Origin: Karstenula rhodostoma CBS 690.94
Lineage: Eukaryota > Ascomycota > Dothideomycetes > Pleosporales > Didymosphaeriaceae
Direction: 5' to 3'
DNA: 64,000 nucleotides
NCBI GenBank assembly: GCA_010093485.1
Contig: MU001492.1
Location: forward strand, 1,845,122 to 1,909,121
Below the pieces are notes generated by a model. It was not told where the DNA came from. It saw only the letters and a list, made by a program, of their open reading frames with translations, and ran no database searches. Within the stretch, counting starts at the first letter, position 1. Each line of letters opens with the position of its first letter. The position numbers and the translations under genes are program-made. Below are positions 31,130 through 43,208 of the stretch, one piece after another.

Positions 31130-32043
31130 CTACTCGGACGTCTTGAATAGCGCCTCGTTCTCCTGCTGGGCCTTGATGAAGGCCTCCTTGAAGGCGTTGG
31201 CGTCTGCGCAACGTTTGTTAGCCATGTCAGCTTCCAACTAATACGGGTGAGCACTCACTCTCGCTGTTGGCGAAACGAATAGCAAGGGTCTGGGCCTCAG
31301 GCTCGCCCTCGCTGACGTCGGCGGCGGCGTTCCACACCCAGCTGCGGTCGGAGCCGACGTTGGGAGAAAGCTTCATGTCAGGCACGACTACGCCTATCAG
31401 CACACATTCAAGAGACGTGGACTCCCATGGACATACCGTAGTGGTTCGCGCAGACCTTGAGCGTCTTGTCCCGGCGCATGACGAGGCGGGTCTTGCCGTT
31501 CTCCTTGTGCTTCAGTAACCTAACGTCACCGGTGCCCCGCTCCTTCCACTCCCGCGAGTCCCTGTCGAACTTGAACAGCTTTGCGCGCATCTTGAACGTC
31601 TGCTCCTCGAGCTCCTCGTTGGTCTTGACGTCGACCTTCTCGGTCAGGTGGACTACGGGCTGGAAGTCGACATCGGGCTCCTCGTTCTCGGGGTTCTCGT
31701 CCTGCAGCACGTCAGTGGAAGTCGGCTGAACTGCACCGTGTGTGCTTACCCCGCCCTTGGGCTTGGATGCGCCCGAAGGCTCATCGGCGTCGTCGACCTC
31801 CTCCTTCTTCTCCTTCTTGGGCCCACCGCCAAACATGGAGAAAACATTGTCCTTGACGGCCGTGGTGGCGGTCGACGCAGCGTTGGCCACGGTCTCGGTG
31901 ACGGTCGAAGCAGCAGGCTTGTCCTCGGCGGGCTTCGCGTCGGTGATGTCGGTCGTCACCTTGGCCGTCTCGTCCTTCTGAAGAGTGGCGGAGGGGTTGG
32001 CTTGGACCTGCTCGGCGGCGGGGTCAGGTTTGGCGTCGGCCAT
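31130..32043 (-). CDS. YRB1: Ran-specific GTPase-activating protein 1 (RanBP1/Yrb1)
   Basis: Cytoplasmic Ran-GTP binding protein that helps RanGAP dissociate export and import complexes. Exons 32043-31750, 31701-31437, 31387-31259 and 31203-31130 give 253 aa. The N-terminal ~105 residues are acidic/Ala/Thr-rich with a long low-complexity lead longer than in yeast. The Ran-binding domain (about 112-245) shows [71 protein letters not shown] and [14 protein letters not shown]. The second intron's downstream AG (31389-31388) was chosen, since it gives NHYVVPDM. The first intron (48 bp) is frame-neutral and stop-free. Confidence 0.94.
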
Positions 32044-32437
32044 GGTGCGAGAGACGACGGGGAGGGTGGATAGACTAGGGTGGTGAGGATATCGGCGGGC
32101 AGCGGTTGGGGGCAGGCTGTGTGTATGGGGCGTGTTGTTGGCCGTGGACCAGAATTTAAACAGAAGTCGCGATTGAGGGGCAGCAGGTGCGACGGACTCC
32201 GCACGTGCCACATAGGGCAACCTGCAGGCACCGTCACGCTCAAGGGTCTTTTGCCGCCTAATGCAGCCTGGACAGAACCTCGGTGCCTCAGGACGTATGC
32301 CCAGGAAGCCTCAACGGCTCGTGTTCCGCCTAAACAACGTCCAAGCCATTTATCGTGCTGGTCTATCGTATTGAGTGGATGAACAGTTTTACATGTTGTA
32401 ACCATTGCATTTGCTTGTTTTCGTCTGGCAGCGCTAT

Positions 32438-34289
32438 TCACTTCGGCGACGAAACTTGCGCCTGCCACACATGATCTCCCTTCATGCTCTTCCCCACGAC
32501 CGGTGACAACGGATCCGCATATCTCGGCGGCGCATGCGAAAGCTCCTCCCTCGACTTCTGACTCGCTCTATCTACACTGTACTCCGTCTGAACCATGATC
32601 GCGCTCAAAGAAAACCCCCCCAGCGGCAGCGCATCATCGTCCGACCCATACCAACGCGATAGCGAGGTCTCCAAAGGGTCCTGCGTATCTGTCCTACCGT
32701 CGAGTGCGCCTGTCTTGCCGCGTAACTCGCACTCGTCCAGGCGCATGAAATCTTCCTTGTCGGATTTGGCCATGGTACTTTGAGTAAAACTACTCAGCAT
32801 GTGGGAGCCCGAGGTGCTGTAGCTCTTCTTCCTGTTGTTTTTTCGCGTGTCGTCGGAGAACTTCGTGAGTGTCTGGGTTTTGGGGAAGAATCGGTTGCGG
32901 AGCAAGCCTCCTAGAGAACGCATGGCCGGCATGCAAGCCACGATGATGCCGACGTCGGTCTCGACCGCGGACCAGATGCCCACGGGCAGGTAGTCCCAGG
33001 TGACGTTCTCCGTGTGCGCGAACTGGACCATGTACTTTAGGCGGAGCATGCTGACGACGGTGACACTGGATTGGTGTTAGGCTGAACGAAGTCAATTCGT
33101 GGGAGCGAACTTACAAGCCTCCGATGAGGAACATGAGCATGATTCCGAACCTGCGGCGTCGGCTCATAGACAGCTTTGTAACCTCCCGCATGGGCAAGAT
33201 GATCACGATGAGATCGAGGAGGATGTTTATTCCGGCCGACAACCAGGCGATCGCATTCAAGTTGGTACATGTTCCAGCATGCTCGCCATCCCATCTTTCC
33301 CACGCTTGTCTGACGGGGAGGCATTGGAGAGCCGTTGCTGTGACGAATCCGATGATGTACAAAACACAGAGAACGATTGTAAAGTAGATGATGCGGCGAA
33401 GGCCCTGATGGGGAAAGATGCGGAGGTAGAAGAGTAAGATCGAGATCTTGGTCAGCGCGATCGCGGTCAGGTAGAGGAGCTCGGTAAAGTAGAAGATCTT
33501 GTCGTTGTAAGCTGATGCTTTCCATGACGTCGGGTTGCGACGACATACCTCCAGGATCTCCGTGATGTTGTTGAAAGGCACAAACCATATGTCTTTTCCC
33601 ATTCCGAGTTCATTCACTGGACGTTTTAACTGACAGTTCGAATGATTCAAGGCAACATAACTTACCCAGGAACGCGCAAACGGTAAGCGGAATGACGAAC
33701 AACTGCAGCTTGTCAGTCTTCACGCGTAGGACGTACGGAACGCCGAAATCGTACCATGGACGCCGATATAGCCCAGTCGTCAAGCCCCCATTGACCCCCA
33801 AATACCGGCAGCCGTGCAATCACCCTTAGGAAATACACCAGCACAGCTATTATCCCCACAGTCAAGCAGGCATGCGTCCCCACCTGCGTCTTATCGCGGA
33901 ATGGCGCTCGTAGCAGTTCTTGAAGGAACCGTTTTGCAGCTACTCCAGTCAGCGTAAGACCACACGATGGGCCGCCCAAAGCAACTTACTAAGTGCTTGT
34001 TTGACCGAGCAGCTAGCCTTGACGCATGTACTCAAATCCGCCAACAGCTGCTCGTTGCCTTTTACGCAGGCAAGATCTGTGAGCTCGCATGATGAGGCTC
34101 CAATGGTGGCGATTGTGCATTTCAACTGGCACACAATGAGCCTCTTTGGTAATGAATGCAGATGGTCCAACATACCGCGCAGGGTGGCAGGTTCGCGATG
34201 GTGGACGCGAGGACATCCGAGCCACTCTGACTCTGTGCGCAAGACAAACGTGCAATGACGAAGAACAGCAATGTCCAAAAGAACTTCAT
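32438..34289 (-). CDS. CFEM-domain seven-transmembrane receptor (Pth11-like GPCR)
   Basis: Seven exons (34289-34176, 34125-33990, 33939-33755, 33702-33666, 33616-33549, 33497-33115, 33065-32438) give 516 aa. A clear signal peptide (MKFFWTLLFFVIARLSCAQS) precedes an extracellular CFEM domain (about 34-83): LPPCALKC, SSCELTDLACVKG, CVKASC; one Cys of the usual eight appears replaced at the CVKG position. Seven hydrophobic helices follow with WGLDDW near residue 135, GKDIWFVPF, ALTKISILLFYLRIF, TALQCLPVRQAW and PMREVTKL, all marks of fungal rhodopsin-like Pth11 receptors. The cytosolic tail is Ser-rich. Such receptors sense surfaces or host cues in plant pathogens; that role is not shown here. 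The intron 33548-33498 is frame-neutral and stop-free. Confidence 0.9.
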
Positions 34290-36125
34290 ACTTACGATGT
34301 ATGGCTCTGCGCCAACCTTCGTTGCTATTTACCGACGATGCGTGGCGAAAGAACGGATTATAACGTCGAACCTTGCTCAGTGGATGGTGACGGGTTAAGT
34401 CACCTCCGAGAAGGCTTACGAGAAAACAAGACTGCGCGTTCCCAAGCGAGAGAGGACCAAAACTCAAGTGCCAGAAGGGAACCAGCGATGTCAGGAAGCA
34501 GCTCCGGACTACGAAGAAGCTTTGAACTAAGCGCCTCCCTCCATCGGAGCGACATTAGCTTGTTACAAATCCCTCCAGGGTCTCTACACTGGCCGTCGGG
34601 CCAAGTCGGTAGTCGAGCAGTCTAGCAGGTACTGTACTCTTGCGTGCTGTTGGTCCACAGGCCAGATACTTAAGCGCAAGGCTTGTAGCGTGCATCCCCA
34701 GAGTGTCGGTAAGTAACATGGCTCTAGCAGATTACCGATTTGGAAAGGGCATGTACCTTGGCACCTCTAATACAATATCAAGAGTAAATGGGTTGCGCTG
34801 AATGTTGGATAGCAAACTGCGCCCCTAGTAAGTGTTTCAAGTCCAAGTAGATCGACTAGGGAAGGGACCCAAGATCACGTCGACGGCCTTAACTCCTAGC
34901 CCTCCAAAGAGGATTCAAGCTACGAGTTATTTGTAGTTCGCAGACGATCCGATCGTCGGATGATGAAGATTCCTTGCGTCTGCGAGTCATCCTTACTCCG
35001 AGTTGCATGCGAGCGATTGGATTTAGGTACGTACCTGTGGTACCGAGAACTCAAAGTGATAGCCATGTGCGTGGGACCCACGAAGCTAAATCTGCTACTA
35101 CACATGAGGGGGAAACGAGTGGTTCCACGGAGAGTTTGTCAGTTTGACGTGCGAGCGCCTGTGGCCACACGAAGATGCGTGGATGCTGCGGACGACTCTA
35201 GGATCCTCCAAGGTCACCGTTCAAGGTTTAGGTTATGCGCCGTTCTTGCGAGGGCGTGTACTGTAGCAGTAGCTACTGGAAGGTAGATCGATCAAGAGTG
35301 TTTATCATTCCCCCATACCTTAACGACCGCCGACCAGCATATATAGCCTACCGAACAGAACTCTCCACAACCCCATCTCCAAGCATAGACCTTCAACGAT
35401 GACACTATTGTGCAGTCAGAAATCATCAAGTGGACACTTTCTTATTTATTCGATTCGTCGTGAGCACCCTGTTATCTTCAAACTCTACAAGACGGCGAGT
35501 GCGCTTCGGAAGTTAGGATCATTTTAAGGTTCTGCACCAGTCCAAATCGAACATCTAGATCTTTGTCGGCACGGGCAGATCTGATTAACGGCGGATCCTC
35601 GGAGCGTTAGCGCGATGAGGCTAGCTTTCTTAACACACCATCTGTGGCAACCGTCGGGAGCTTAGTGAACAAGCGCCGAAGGATTGGCGAGATGGATCGA
35701 CGGCTAGGACAGTTCCAGCCAAGCATCTACCCAAGACCCAAGGGAACTTAGGGTTCCCTCAACCCCTTCGTGACAATTTCTAATGCGAATGTTGAAAGAT
35801 GGTCTTTTCTCAGAGCATGACACATGGAACAAAATACACCGAGAGCAGGAAGCGCGCCGATCATGATTTGTTCAATGCTTCAACCACCACGAGAAGAGAC
35901 GCACAAAACTGTGAATCTCATTGTAAAGTATGGGCTCTGAGCGCCGAGTCAAATCCAACCCAGATCGCCAAACAGAAACACCAACCCATCCTGCGCCTTG
36001 TGATCCCGTGCTTCTGGTATATCATGCATCTGTGGTCTTACCCCCGAGGGACGAAGCGCCAAACGCCACCCTATGTAAGAAAAAAACCAGAAGTTCCAAT
36101 AACAAGGACGAGTGCCCTCAACTCT
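34290..36125. other. Long intergenic region, no gene seen
   Basis: About 1.8 kb with no supported gene. Only short frames are present, with neither splice-linked continuation nor motifs. The receptor promoter must lie next to 34290. Confidence 0.45.
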
Positions 36126-38498
36126 TCACCAGTCGGCTGACTGGCAAGACCGCGTCTTCTTGCCGTCTTTGTCCCTACTGGACAGGCCGACCATCCGCTC
36201 AAAGCCACATCGCCAGACATAGGCATTGTTCCTCGCCCACAGAGTACGACGAGATGTTCGAACTGGTGCTGTAGTCTGGCGGAGGCTCATCCACAATTCA
36301 TCACGAACCTCGTGCAGTCGACGGTCAATCTGCTGCCTGGTCTCTCGTACTCGATCAGCCACGTCATGTTCTGAACGTTCCACCTTCTCTTTCCATCCAT
36401 GCGTCTCATCTGTTATGCGAGCGCAGGCTGCTTGGAGTTGCTGCACAACGTTAGAGGAAACATCGTGGAGAACGTGCTGAGCCTTGGCGCTTTCACGCTG
36501 AAGGCTGCTCCACCACTGTTCCACACGGGACTTCTGGTGGCCCAGCCTGATATTGAAGGACTGTTGCATCAGCGGTTTAGAGTGAGTTGCTATGCTGACG
36601 TTGAAGGGACCGATTGGATAATGCTCTTCCAGATCCACAACGTAGACGCCGTCCATCGTGCGCTCGTACCGGATAGGCACGTTCTTTGAATCCCGTGACA
36701 CCTGGATCTGCAATTGAGGCTTCCGCGTCCGTCCAGTGAACCGTTCGGAAGGACGAAGGATGAATTGTTGGTCACCGCTCGTCTGGATCTCGAAGCCACC
36801 AATCTTTGTCGTCTTCGCGGCTGTCTCCCTTCGTCGAATCTCAGCCCTCTTCTTCTCGAGCTTCTCCCTCCCCTTTGCAGCTGCCTTCATGTGATCGTCC
36901 TTATCCGCCATCTTTCGCGCATCCTGGATCGCCTTCTCCTTCTGAAGCTGAACGGTATGGGATTTTTTTGTGAAGGAGTCGTCGACCTTGCCCTTGACCC
37001 AAGGAGCAGATGTCGTCGATATGAATGCTTGCGGCGTGGGAGTGCCCGCAGCGGAAACTGGGTCATGGACCAAGGAACTCGTGAGCTTCGGGTGTGCGAC
37101 TGCGGGTGTGGTTGAATCATTCTTGAGCTGCGGGATCGACGCACCAAGATAAGCGGCTGCGACCAATCCAGTAAGAGCAAAAAGAATCAGACCCAGCTTC
37201 ACCGGAGCATCAACAGACATCAGAGACTTGAATCCTTGTTGGACGAAGCCTGGAGTCACGCTCGCAAAATTCCACGAGTTGACATCGCGGCGACGGGTGG
37301 TCTGTCGCGGGTTCTGCGCACAAGGGCTGATGGCAGCGAGATGGCGGTTAAGGTCCGAGGGTTCCAGATGCATGAATGTGTAGACATCCACTGGGAGCCA
37401 ATCGATCTGCCTGAAGTCTGAGTCGGACTTGCCCTCCACACACACTCGCAAGTTCATAGCATCTTCATCACTCTTGAATCCTGGTTGTTCCTCGTTGAAT
37501 CTTCGATGATCAGTCACATCGAGGGTTGGTATTCCGTTAGTCTTGCAAGCGAAACGAGCGTCGAGGTACTCCGCTTCGGTCAGAGGGGCGGAGCTCGACT
37601 GAGGATAACAGAAGATGGCCAAGTCGGGCAAGGTGTCGTTCTTTCGGCCATGGCTAATTACAAGGTCCGCCCCATCACTGCTGTCAAGCTTGAAGATGGT
37701 GCGCTTGGGCGTACCTATCTTGGACTGCACTTCGACGGCTGTACAATGAGCTGCGTGAAGGACTGGGCTATATGGCTCCACTTGGCCACGCACCATGATG
37801 GATTTGGAGGAACCGGGCGACGCGAGGAGAGCATTGAGAATACTAGTCTTGATACCCTCTTCACTCCAAGTGTCGAGTCGGCCTACGAATAAGACCTTGA
37901 AAGAGGCTCGTTCGGGATAGAAGCGATCAGCGAGGCAAAGGACGACGGAGAGGCGGATGTCTGTGCAGCCGTATGGCTCCAGCACCTTGGAGGTGCTCTG
38001 CTCCGGGGTAAACTCCTTTACCACGCTGTAGCCCTCGGTTACAGCATGAGCTTCAAGAGGCCGCTCGTCCAAGGTGAAATGGAAGGAGCAGTCACTATCG
38101 CCCAGCACGGGCCGCTCAGTGAGGGTGCTGTCCTCGCCGGCGGCTATGACCTCGGTGTCAAGAGGATCGTGTGTGGTAGACTCAGCGAGCTGGGAAGCCT
38201 CGCCGGTGTGATAGTCGGCGAAGTCATCTTCGCCCTCGCTCTCAGTCTCGGAGAGTGTCAGAGACATGTCATCGGGCGAGGTCGAGGCAACAGAGGCCGT
38301 GTGGCCGTCGTCGTCGGAAAGGTAGCCCGGGCGGTCGAGCACCTCGTATGTGCTGTCCTCGAGAGAGGTTGCCTCTTGGGCGGGGCGGGCGTTCGAATGC
38401 ATGATCAGCGTGTTGAGGTCGAGCTGGGCTAGAGACCGATCGACCCGAATGGGCGGGTATTCGAGTTCCTGAGTAGCGTCAGGCCTGTCGGAGGGCAT
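36126..38498 (-). CDS. Large single-pass membrane/coiled-coil protein, function unknown
   Basis: Intronless 790-aa protein, not recognised. The N-terminal ~130 residues are acidic and Ser/Thr-rich. A folded-looking domain follows (about 150-380: LSVVLCLADRFYPERASFKVLFVG, split here as LSVVLCLADRFY and KVLFVGRLDTW; ISHGRKNDTLPDLAIFCYP). A single TM helix lies near residue 450 (LGLILFALTGLVAAAYLG). Next comes a Lys/Glu-rich coiled coil (about 530-580), a beta-rich segment (QFILRPSERFTG, VYVVDLEEHYPIGPFNVSI) and a charged helical tail. It may be an ER or nuclear-envelope protein, which is speculation. The start ATG at 38498 is the first in the frame. Confidence 0.75.
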   Translation of the reverse strand: MPSDRPDATQELEYPPIRVDRSLAQLDLNTLIMHSNARPAQEATSLEDSTYEVLDRPGYLSDDDGHTASVASTSPDDMSLTLSETESEGEDDFADYHTGEASQLAESTTHDPLDTEVIAAGEDSTLTERPVLGDSDCSFHFTLDERPLEAHAVTEGYSVVKEFTPEQSTSKVLEPYGCTDIRLSVVLCLADRFYPERASFKVLFVGRLDTWSEEGIKTSILNALLASPGSSKSIMVRGQVEPYSPVLHAAHCTAVEVQSKIGTPKRTIFKLDSSDGADLVISHGRKNDTLPDLAIFCYPQSSSAPLTEAEYLDARFACKTNGIPTLDVTDHRRFNEEQPGFKSDEDAMNLRVCVEGKSDSDFRQIDWLPVDVYTFMHLEPSDLNRHLAAISPCAQNPRQTTRRRDVNSWNFASVTPGFVQQGFKSLMSVDAPVKLGLILFALTGLVAAAYLGASIPQLKNDSTTPAVAHPKLTSSLVHDPVSAAGTPTPQAFISTTSAPWVKGKVDDSFTKKSHTVQLQKEKAIQDARKMADKDDHMKAAAKGREKLEKKRAEIRRRETAAKTTKIGGFEIQTSGDQQFILRPSERFTGRTRKPQLQIQVSRDSKNVPIRYERTMDGVYVVDLEEHYPIGPFNVSIATHSKPLMQQSFNIRLGHQKSRVEQWWSSLQRESAKAQHVLHDVSSNVVQQLQAACARITDETHGWKEKVERSEHDVADRVRETRQQIDRRLHEVRDELWMSLRQTTAPVRTSRRTLWARNNAYVWRCGFERMVGLSSRDKDGKKTRSCQSADW

Positions 38499-39338
38499 AT
38501 CAGCGCTGCAGCATGGATGAGAAGAGTGTGAAGAGCGACGGCGCGGGTGGGCGGCGGCGACAGTTCAAGTGTGAAACAAACAGGGCCCGGCGTGGACGGT
38601 CAGACCGGGCGCTGCCTAACGACCCAGGCGTGGATGGGGAAAGCTAACCGCGGGGGAGTGGAACGGCGGGGCACCTGCGCGAGCTGGACCACTATTGCTG
38701 CGTGGTTGAGCAGGAGACGCCCATGCGAGAGTGTCGACTGTTTCTTTCGGCGTCAGTTGCAGTCAAAGGGCGAGCGGGCGGGCGGCCGGGGACGTAATGA
38801 AGCTGTCGGGGCACAGGGTGTTGGCGTTGTAGATGCAGCATGCGGCGGGGTGTTCTTCGTAGGCTGCAGCACGCGCGGGGGTTTCCATTAAGAGCGGCCG
38901 CTAGGACCCACACGCCCTATCAGCAGCGCGATAGTACCGTAGAAGGAAGTCACGCAGCCACCAACAAGCCTGCCTTTCATTTGGCCCGTCGCAAATAGCG
39001 CCTCAAAATGTGTCGAACAATGAAACCGTTCACAAACAGCGCCATGGCCGAAAGACAACCACGCGGTTGAAGATGGATAAGCTTGCAATTGCTCCATCGA
39101 TGCCGATGCCGATGCTGATGCTGGTGCTGATGCTGGTGCCGATGCCGATGCCGTCACTCGTTACGTATACATAAAGTACAGAGCGCTCAAACCAATATAC
39201 AGAGGAGTATGTTCGTCGCCATCCCTCATGACTCATATCGACATCGTCTCTCTTCAAAGCAGACCGTCCGGAAACCTGTTGCGCCTCGTAGCAGCAACGC
39301 TGCATCCTCCATGGTATCAACCGTCAAATGAACACGTC
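38499..39338. other. Intergenic region with hexanucleotide repeat
   Basis: 840 bp between two minus-strand genes. G-rich near 38530-38880 and otherwise unremarkable apart from the short GATGCY repeat at 39098-39153. Confidence 0.4.
39098..39153. repeat. Hexanucleotide microsatellite, GATGCC/GATGCT type
   Basis: About nine tandem 6-bp units with C/T and A/G variation, in non-coding DNA 190-240 bp downstream of... the mannosyltransferase stop side. Slippage-prone. Confidence 0.8.
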
Positions 39339-40995
39339 TTACATTGACCCGGGCGGCGTTGCCCACCCGCCAGCCACTTCGACCCACTCGGCAAGGCACG
39401 AGCCTTGTTTGCCCTCTACGTCGACGATATCCGTGTCGCAGCGACACCGGCAACCCACACCGTTCTCTCTCACCGGATCGTAATGTGCCCAGTAATCGTC
39501 CTCTTCGCGCCGCGCCTTCTCATCCACCGTCGTTTTCTCGAGATAGGGCATTCTGGGTAGCTGCCGGGCCGGCGCGTTCGCCGGACAATGCTGTATTGTG
39601 GTGTGTCTGTATCCAAAGTCTCGGAAATAGTGGACGTCTTTGGGGCCCAACAATGCTCCAGCGGCCAGCGAATGGATCGGCGCATCTCCCCACCGCTCGT
39701 TCCAGAATCCACCGCTGCGGTCCATCATCTCAAAGAAGTCGTTGTAGTCCTTGCTGCGGAAGAAGTCCAGTCGGGCAATCTCAAAGTTGCTCCAGAAATG
39801 ACACATGTTGTACGTTTCGCCCTCCATTGCTTCGGGTTCGATACCTGGGAGTGTGTTGTAATCAGGATCTGCAGCAAGTACCTCTCGTGGAAGAGGCTTT
39901 CGGTTCTTATCTTTCTTTGCGTCCTCCTTCTCTTTGAGTTCTCTCTCCTCTCGCTCTTCCGGCTTTTCCACAAACATCTCCCACAAGCCTTGCGATTTCA
40001 GATTGTGCTTTCTCTTGTACGCGGAAGCGTAACGGAAGATATTGGGCACCGTCTCTCTCAACTCTTTAATGGCTATAGTGAAGCCGTACGTTTTGTTGTT
40101 TCGGATCATGTGCTGGAACGGGTCGTAGGTAATGTCGCAGAAATACTTGATCTCGGGTTCCAACCGCCAGTACCATTCATACTTTTGGAGCAGTTCATGC
40201 TTGTAGAAGAAGCTGGCTAGCCATTAGCGTTTGCAGCATTCGTCCGGACAATCACCTTACCCTGAATAGAAGCGGCACATCTTGTGATAGCTCTCCTCTC
40301 CGCCATACATGACGGCAGCGTCGCCTTGCTTCCGAATGCCTTCCTTCGCGACAGCAGCATCAACCCAGTCTGGAAACCCCCACATTTCGGGACCGATCTT
40401 GCCCCACTCTACTTTCGCACTGGCGTGCTTCTCCACAACTTCTCTGAACGTTTCGTTGAAATCCCCGTCGTTTAGAAAGACGTATGGATAGTGGTACCAG
40501 CGATTGAAATGCCGCTCAATAGACTTGACCGATTGGATTACGCCCTCCAGGTCCTGGTTCCTCGCTAGCACCACAAAAGCAGCATTCGCGCGCGGTGCGT
40601 TGACTTGGGGTTCAAGGCAGCCTACTGCGAATGGTTTGTCGTATTTGTCACTTATCTTCCTGACGAAACATCAGCATGGTTGCACGTAGAGCTGGCGATG
40701 AGACGTACCGTATTGACGGAGGCGTCCCCGCACCAGGCATTGTCTGGACACTGTCGGAATCAGGGGACTTCGCAAAGAGAAGCAATATCAATATTACCAC
40801 CAGGAACGGGAACAGGAGGACAATGCAAAGCGGCACTGAAAATGACGAGCCGCCTTTGAGCTGTATGCGTCGCTGGAAGAAGCCTGTTTGGGGTGACATC
40901 TTCTTTCCATGGCGCGAACGACTGTCAGGTCTGTCCTGATCGCGTTTTGGTGAGGCCAACTTCTGTGCAACATCTCGATCTCGCAGTGTGCCCAT
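39339..40995 (-). CDS. Alpha-1,2-mannosyltransferase, GT15 (Kre2/Ktr family)
   Basis: Golgi type II membrane enzyme adding mannose from GDP-mannose to N- and O-glycans. Exons 40995-40709, 40659-40261 and 40212-39339 give 519 aa (487 aa if Met at 40899 is used; both ATGs have A at -3). A short cytosolic tail, one TM anchor (VPLCIVLLFPFLVVILILLL) and a stem are followed by the GT15 domain: RANAAFVVLARNQDLEG, HFNRWYHYPYVFLNDGDF, WGKIGPEMWGFPDW, YWRLEPEIKYFCDI, then YNMCHFWSNFEIA with the catalytic-region Glu, and HYFRDFGYRHTTIQHCP. A Lys/Glu-rich insertion of about 40 residues interrupts the domain before PLPREVLAAD. The C-terminus carries a CRCRCD cysteine cluster. Confidence 0.93.
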
Positions 40996-41783
40996 TGTGC
41001 CCCACCAATCACCACGAAGTGCCTACAACGCCTTGCGCTGGCTCGCGTCGCCCCCTGGTTCTCTTAGGTCCCGGGATTCAGTGACGGTAAGGCTCATCCG
41101 CGGGCTTGAGACGATATCAAGTAGGAGGGAGACTCGGCGACGAAGGAGCGCGTTTGTAACAGGGACACGAGCACGAAGGAGCGCTCGGGCAGGAGCCGGG
41201 AGAGTGGACGCGCGCGTGGCGTGGGTATTCGGAGCGTGATGTCGGGTATGGTCGGATCGAGGAATGCAGTGCCAACTTGCGCGGCGGGACTGTTTGTGTG
41301 TCAATTTCACTAGTCGGGAAAGCTTTGCCAAGGGAAGGCAGAAGTAGATGGGCAGCTTCCGCATCGAGTGGGCTACTTTGAACTGCGGTCACGGCCCACT
41401 CGCGTTGTCGAATCTCCGATGCGTATTTTGATCAAAATCGCAGCGCTGAAAGGAACATTGGAGATCAACACAGCCACTGTTGGCCGAAAGGGGTAAAAAA
41501 TAAACATCGCGTCACTCACGGAGTTAACATTGCCAAGAGATCTGCGCCCGCTCCCCGCACCTGCGCAAGCGGCCCACGCTGGCGGCGGATTTCGAACCAA
41601 CCATCACACCTTGGCCGAACTGCATCAAACCTGCGTATCTAACACCGTGCGTGGACCTTTGCTTTTCACGTGATACTTGGCCGCCGGGATTCGAGAAGTA
41701 CGTTCTCTGATCATTTTGGCCGGCTGAATCAGCGCCTAAGCGCATCTCATCGCCCAATACATTGTTCATTGTATCCCATTGCC
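40996..41783. other. Intergenic region between divergent genes
   Basis: 788 bp separate the starts of the divergent mannosyltransferase and DUF4604 genes. No further gene is supported. Confidence 0.4.
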
Positions 41784-42312
41784 ATGAGTTTCAAGGCCAA
41801 GGACCTTCACTATAGTAGGTAATGAGAGCAGATTTTCATGGGCAGAGCTGATCGAACCTGTAGATGATAAGCAGCCCGCCTTTCTACGGCGGCTACGAGG
41901 TGAACTAGCTGGTGACGGCTCGGGGCGACATGAGCAGCCGGTTCCCAGAAACAAGCGACTGAAGAAGGATGACGATGAAGACGACGCACCTACCTATGTG
42001 CTGGAGGACACAAATCAGTCAATGACAAAAGCCGAGTATGAAGCCATGGTAGCTGGCGATGACGCCGAGAAGAGCGAGGAGACGACGAAAGGGGACAACG
42101 AGGCTACGAAAGACTCTGCAACAACACAGCCCAAAGACAACATTGTTGAAGTTGGCAAAGCCACCAAGAAGCGGAAGGTTGCAAAGGTCATCGCCGAGGA
42201 ACGGGATGGGGATGCAGAAGAGTCGAAAGAACCAGAGAAGAAGGTGGTGAAAAAGGCCAAAAAGAAAGGGAAACCGGTCAAACTGTCTTTTGGGGACGAA
42301 GAGGGCGGCTGA
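41784..42312 (+). CDS. DUF4604 family protein
   Basis: Exons 41784-41814 and 41864-42312 (49-bp intron, donor GTAGGT) give 159 aa. The N-terminus is diagnostic of the DUF4604 family: MSFKAKDLHY, then after the intron DKQPAFLRRLRGEL, then DDAPTYVLED and a SMTKAEYEAMVAG block. The rest is low-complexity Lys/Glu-rich, with nuclear-localisation-like stretches (KKRKVAKV, KKAKKKGKP) and the family-typical end KLSFGDEE. Function is unknown in this family; a nuclear location is inferred from the basic clusters. Confidence 0.88.
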
Positions 42313-43208
42313 ACGTGCATCTGGGTCGGACTGGTCGCTAGTGATCTACGCAAGGGCGACAGCTTCTGCGTACTTGGCTCTTGCGACCTCATTTTCACTG
42401 CCTCCAAGCGTCTCAGGCTGCGGTAATTCAGACGATCTATCGAACTCGATTGCTTGGCTGGAAACGCACGAACGAAACGGCGACTTAGCGATGCGAATCA
42501 TAGGAACGCCTTGTTAATACTCCATCCACTTCCCTATCCGCCGCGGCGCACCCCTCTCGACCTCGTGGGCATACGAGCCAACGAAGCACTACGCTGCTGT
42601 GAGGGTTAGAGCAACTCCGGATAGCCACAGAAGAGACGGGTATTTGTGGTTTCAGATAAGGTGGCGTTTTGGCAAGCGCACCTTTTGCCACATAGAATTG
42701 GCAAGCTGTTAGTGTTGCCACGTCCGAAGCAAATCCTACCATGCACTCGCTATGTTCGCAACCACGCGCATACAGTCCGCGCAAGTCTACATACCTACAG
42801 GTGTTCGCTCGGGCTGTACCTAACACACGTGAATGCCATGTCACCTGGGCAGTACAGACACAGTGACTTCAGCGCTTGAACGTCACGTGCATGAGTTTAC
42901 TGGCAAAGATTGCTCAAAACTCTGTACGCAGGACTTGCGAGTGCACGTGTGTAAGGCGTCGCCCGTGTCGGAAGCTCGGAAAAGCTGTCGGAATCACTAG
43001 TGCCGCGCTAGCGCGCTGCAAGCTCCCGAACTTTCGAGGCATGAAACCATGAAAGCCAGTTCTTTCACTCGCTACGAGCTATATTGGCCCGCACATTGTG
43101 TCGTTTGAATGTCAGCATCATTACTCGCGATACATACCGCCTGTGTCACGCGCAACCAAGCCTCCGCGCTGCAAACCCACCGCACACACTTCAACTCTCG
43201 AACCCACG
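42313..43208. other. Intergenic region, no gene seen
   Basis: Short frames only. The last 100 bp, C-rich, are a plausible 5' leader for the next gene. Confidence 0.4.

Noticed and set aside
35799..36274. Short plus-strand frames downstream of the large membrane-protein gene
   Set aside because: They overlap its 3' end or the intergenic space and show no protein features.
39838..39860. tRNA B-box-like sequence (GGTTCGAT...) in the mannosyltransferase gene
   Set aside because: It lies inside conserved coding sequence and has no acceptor-stem partner; no other tRNA candidate survived a check for paired stems.
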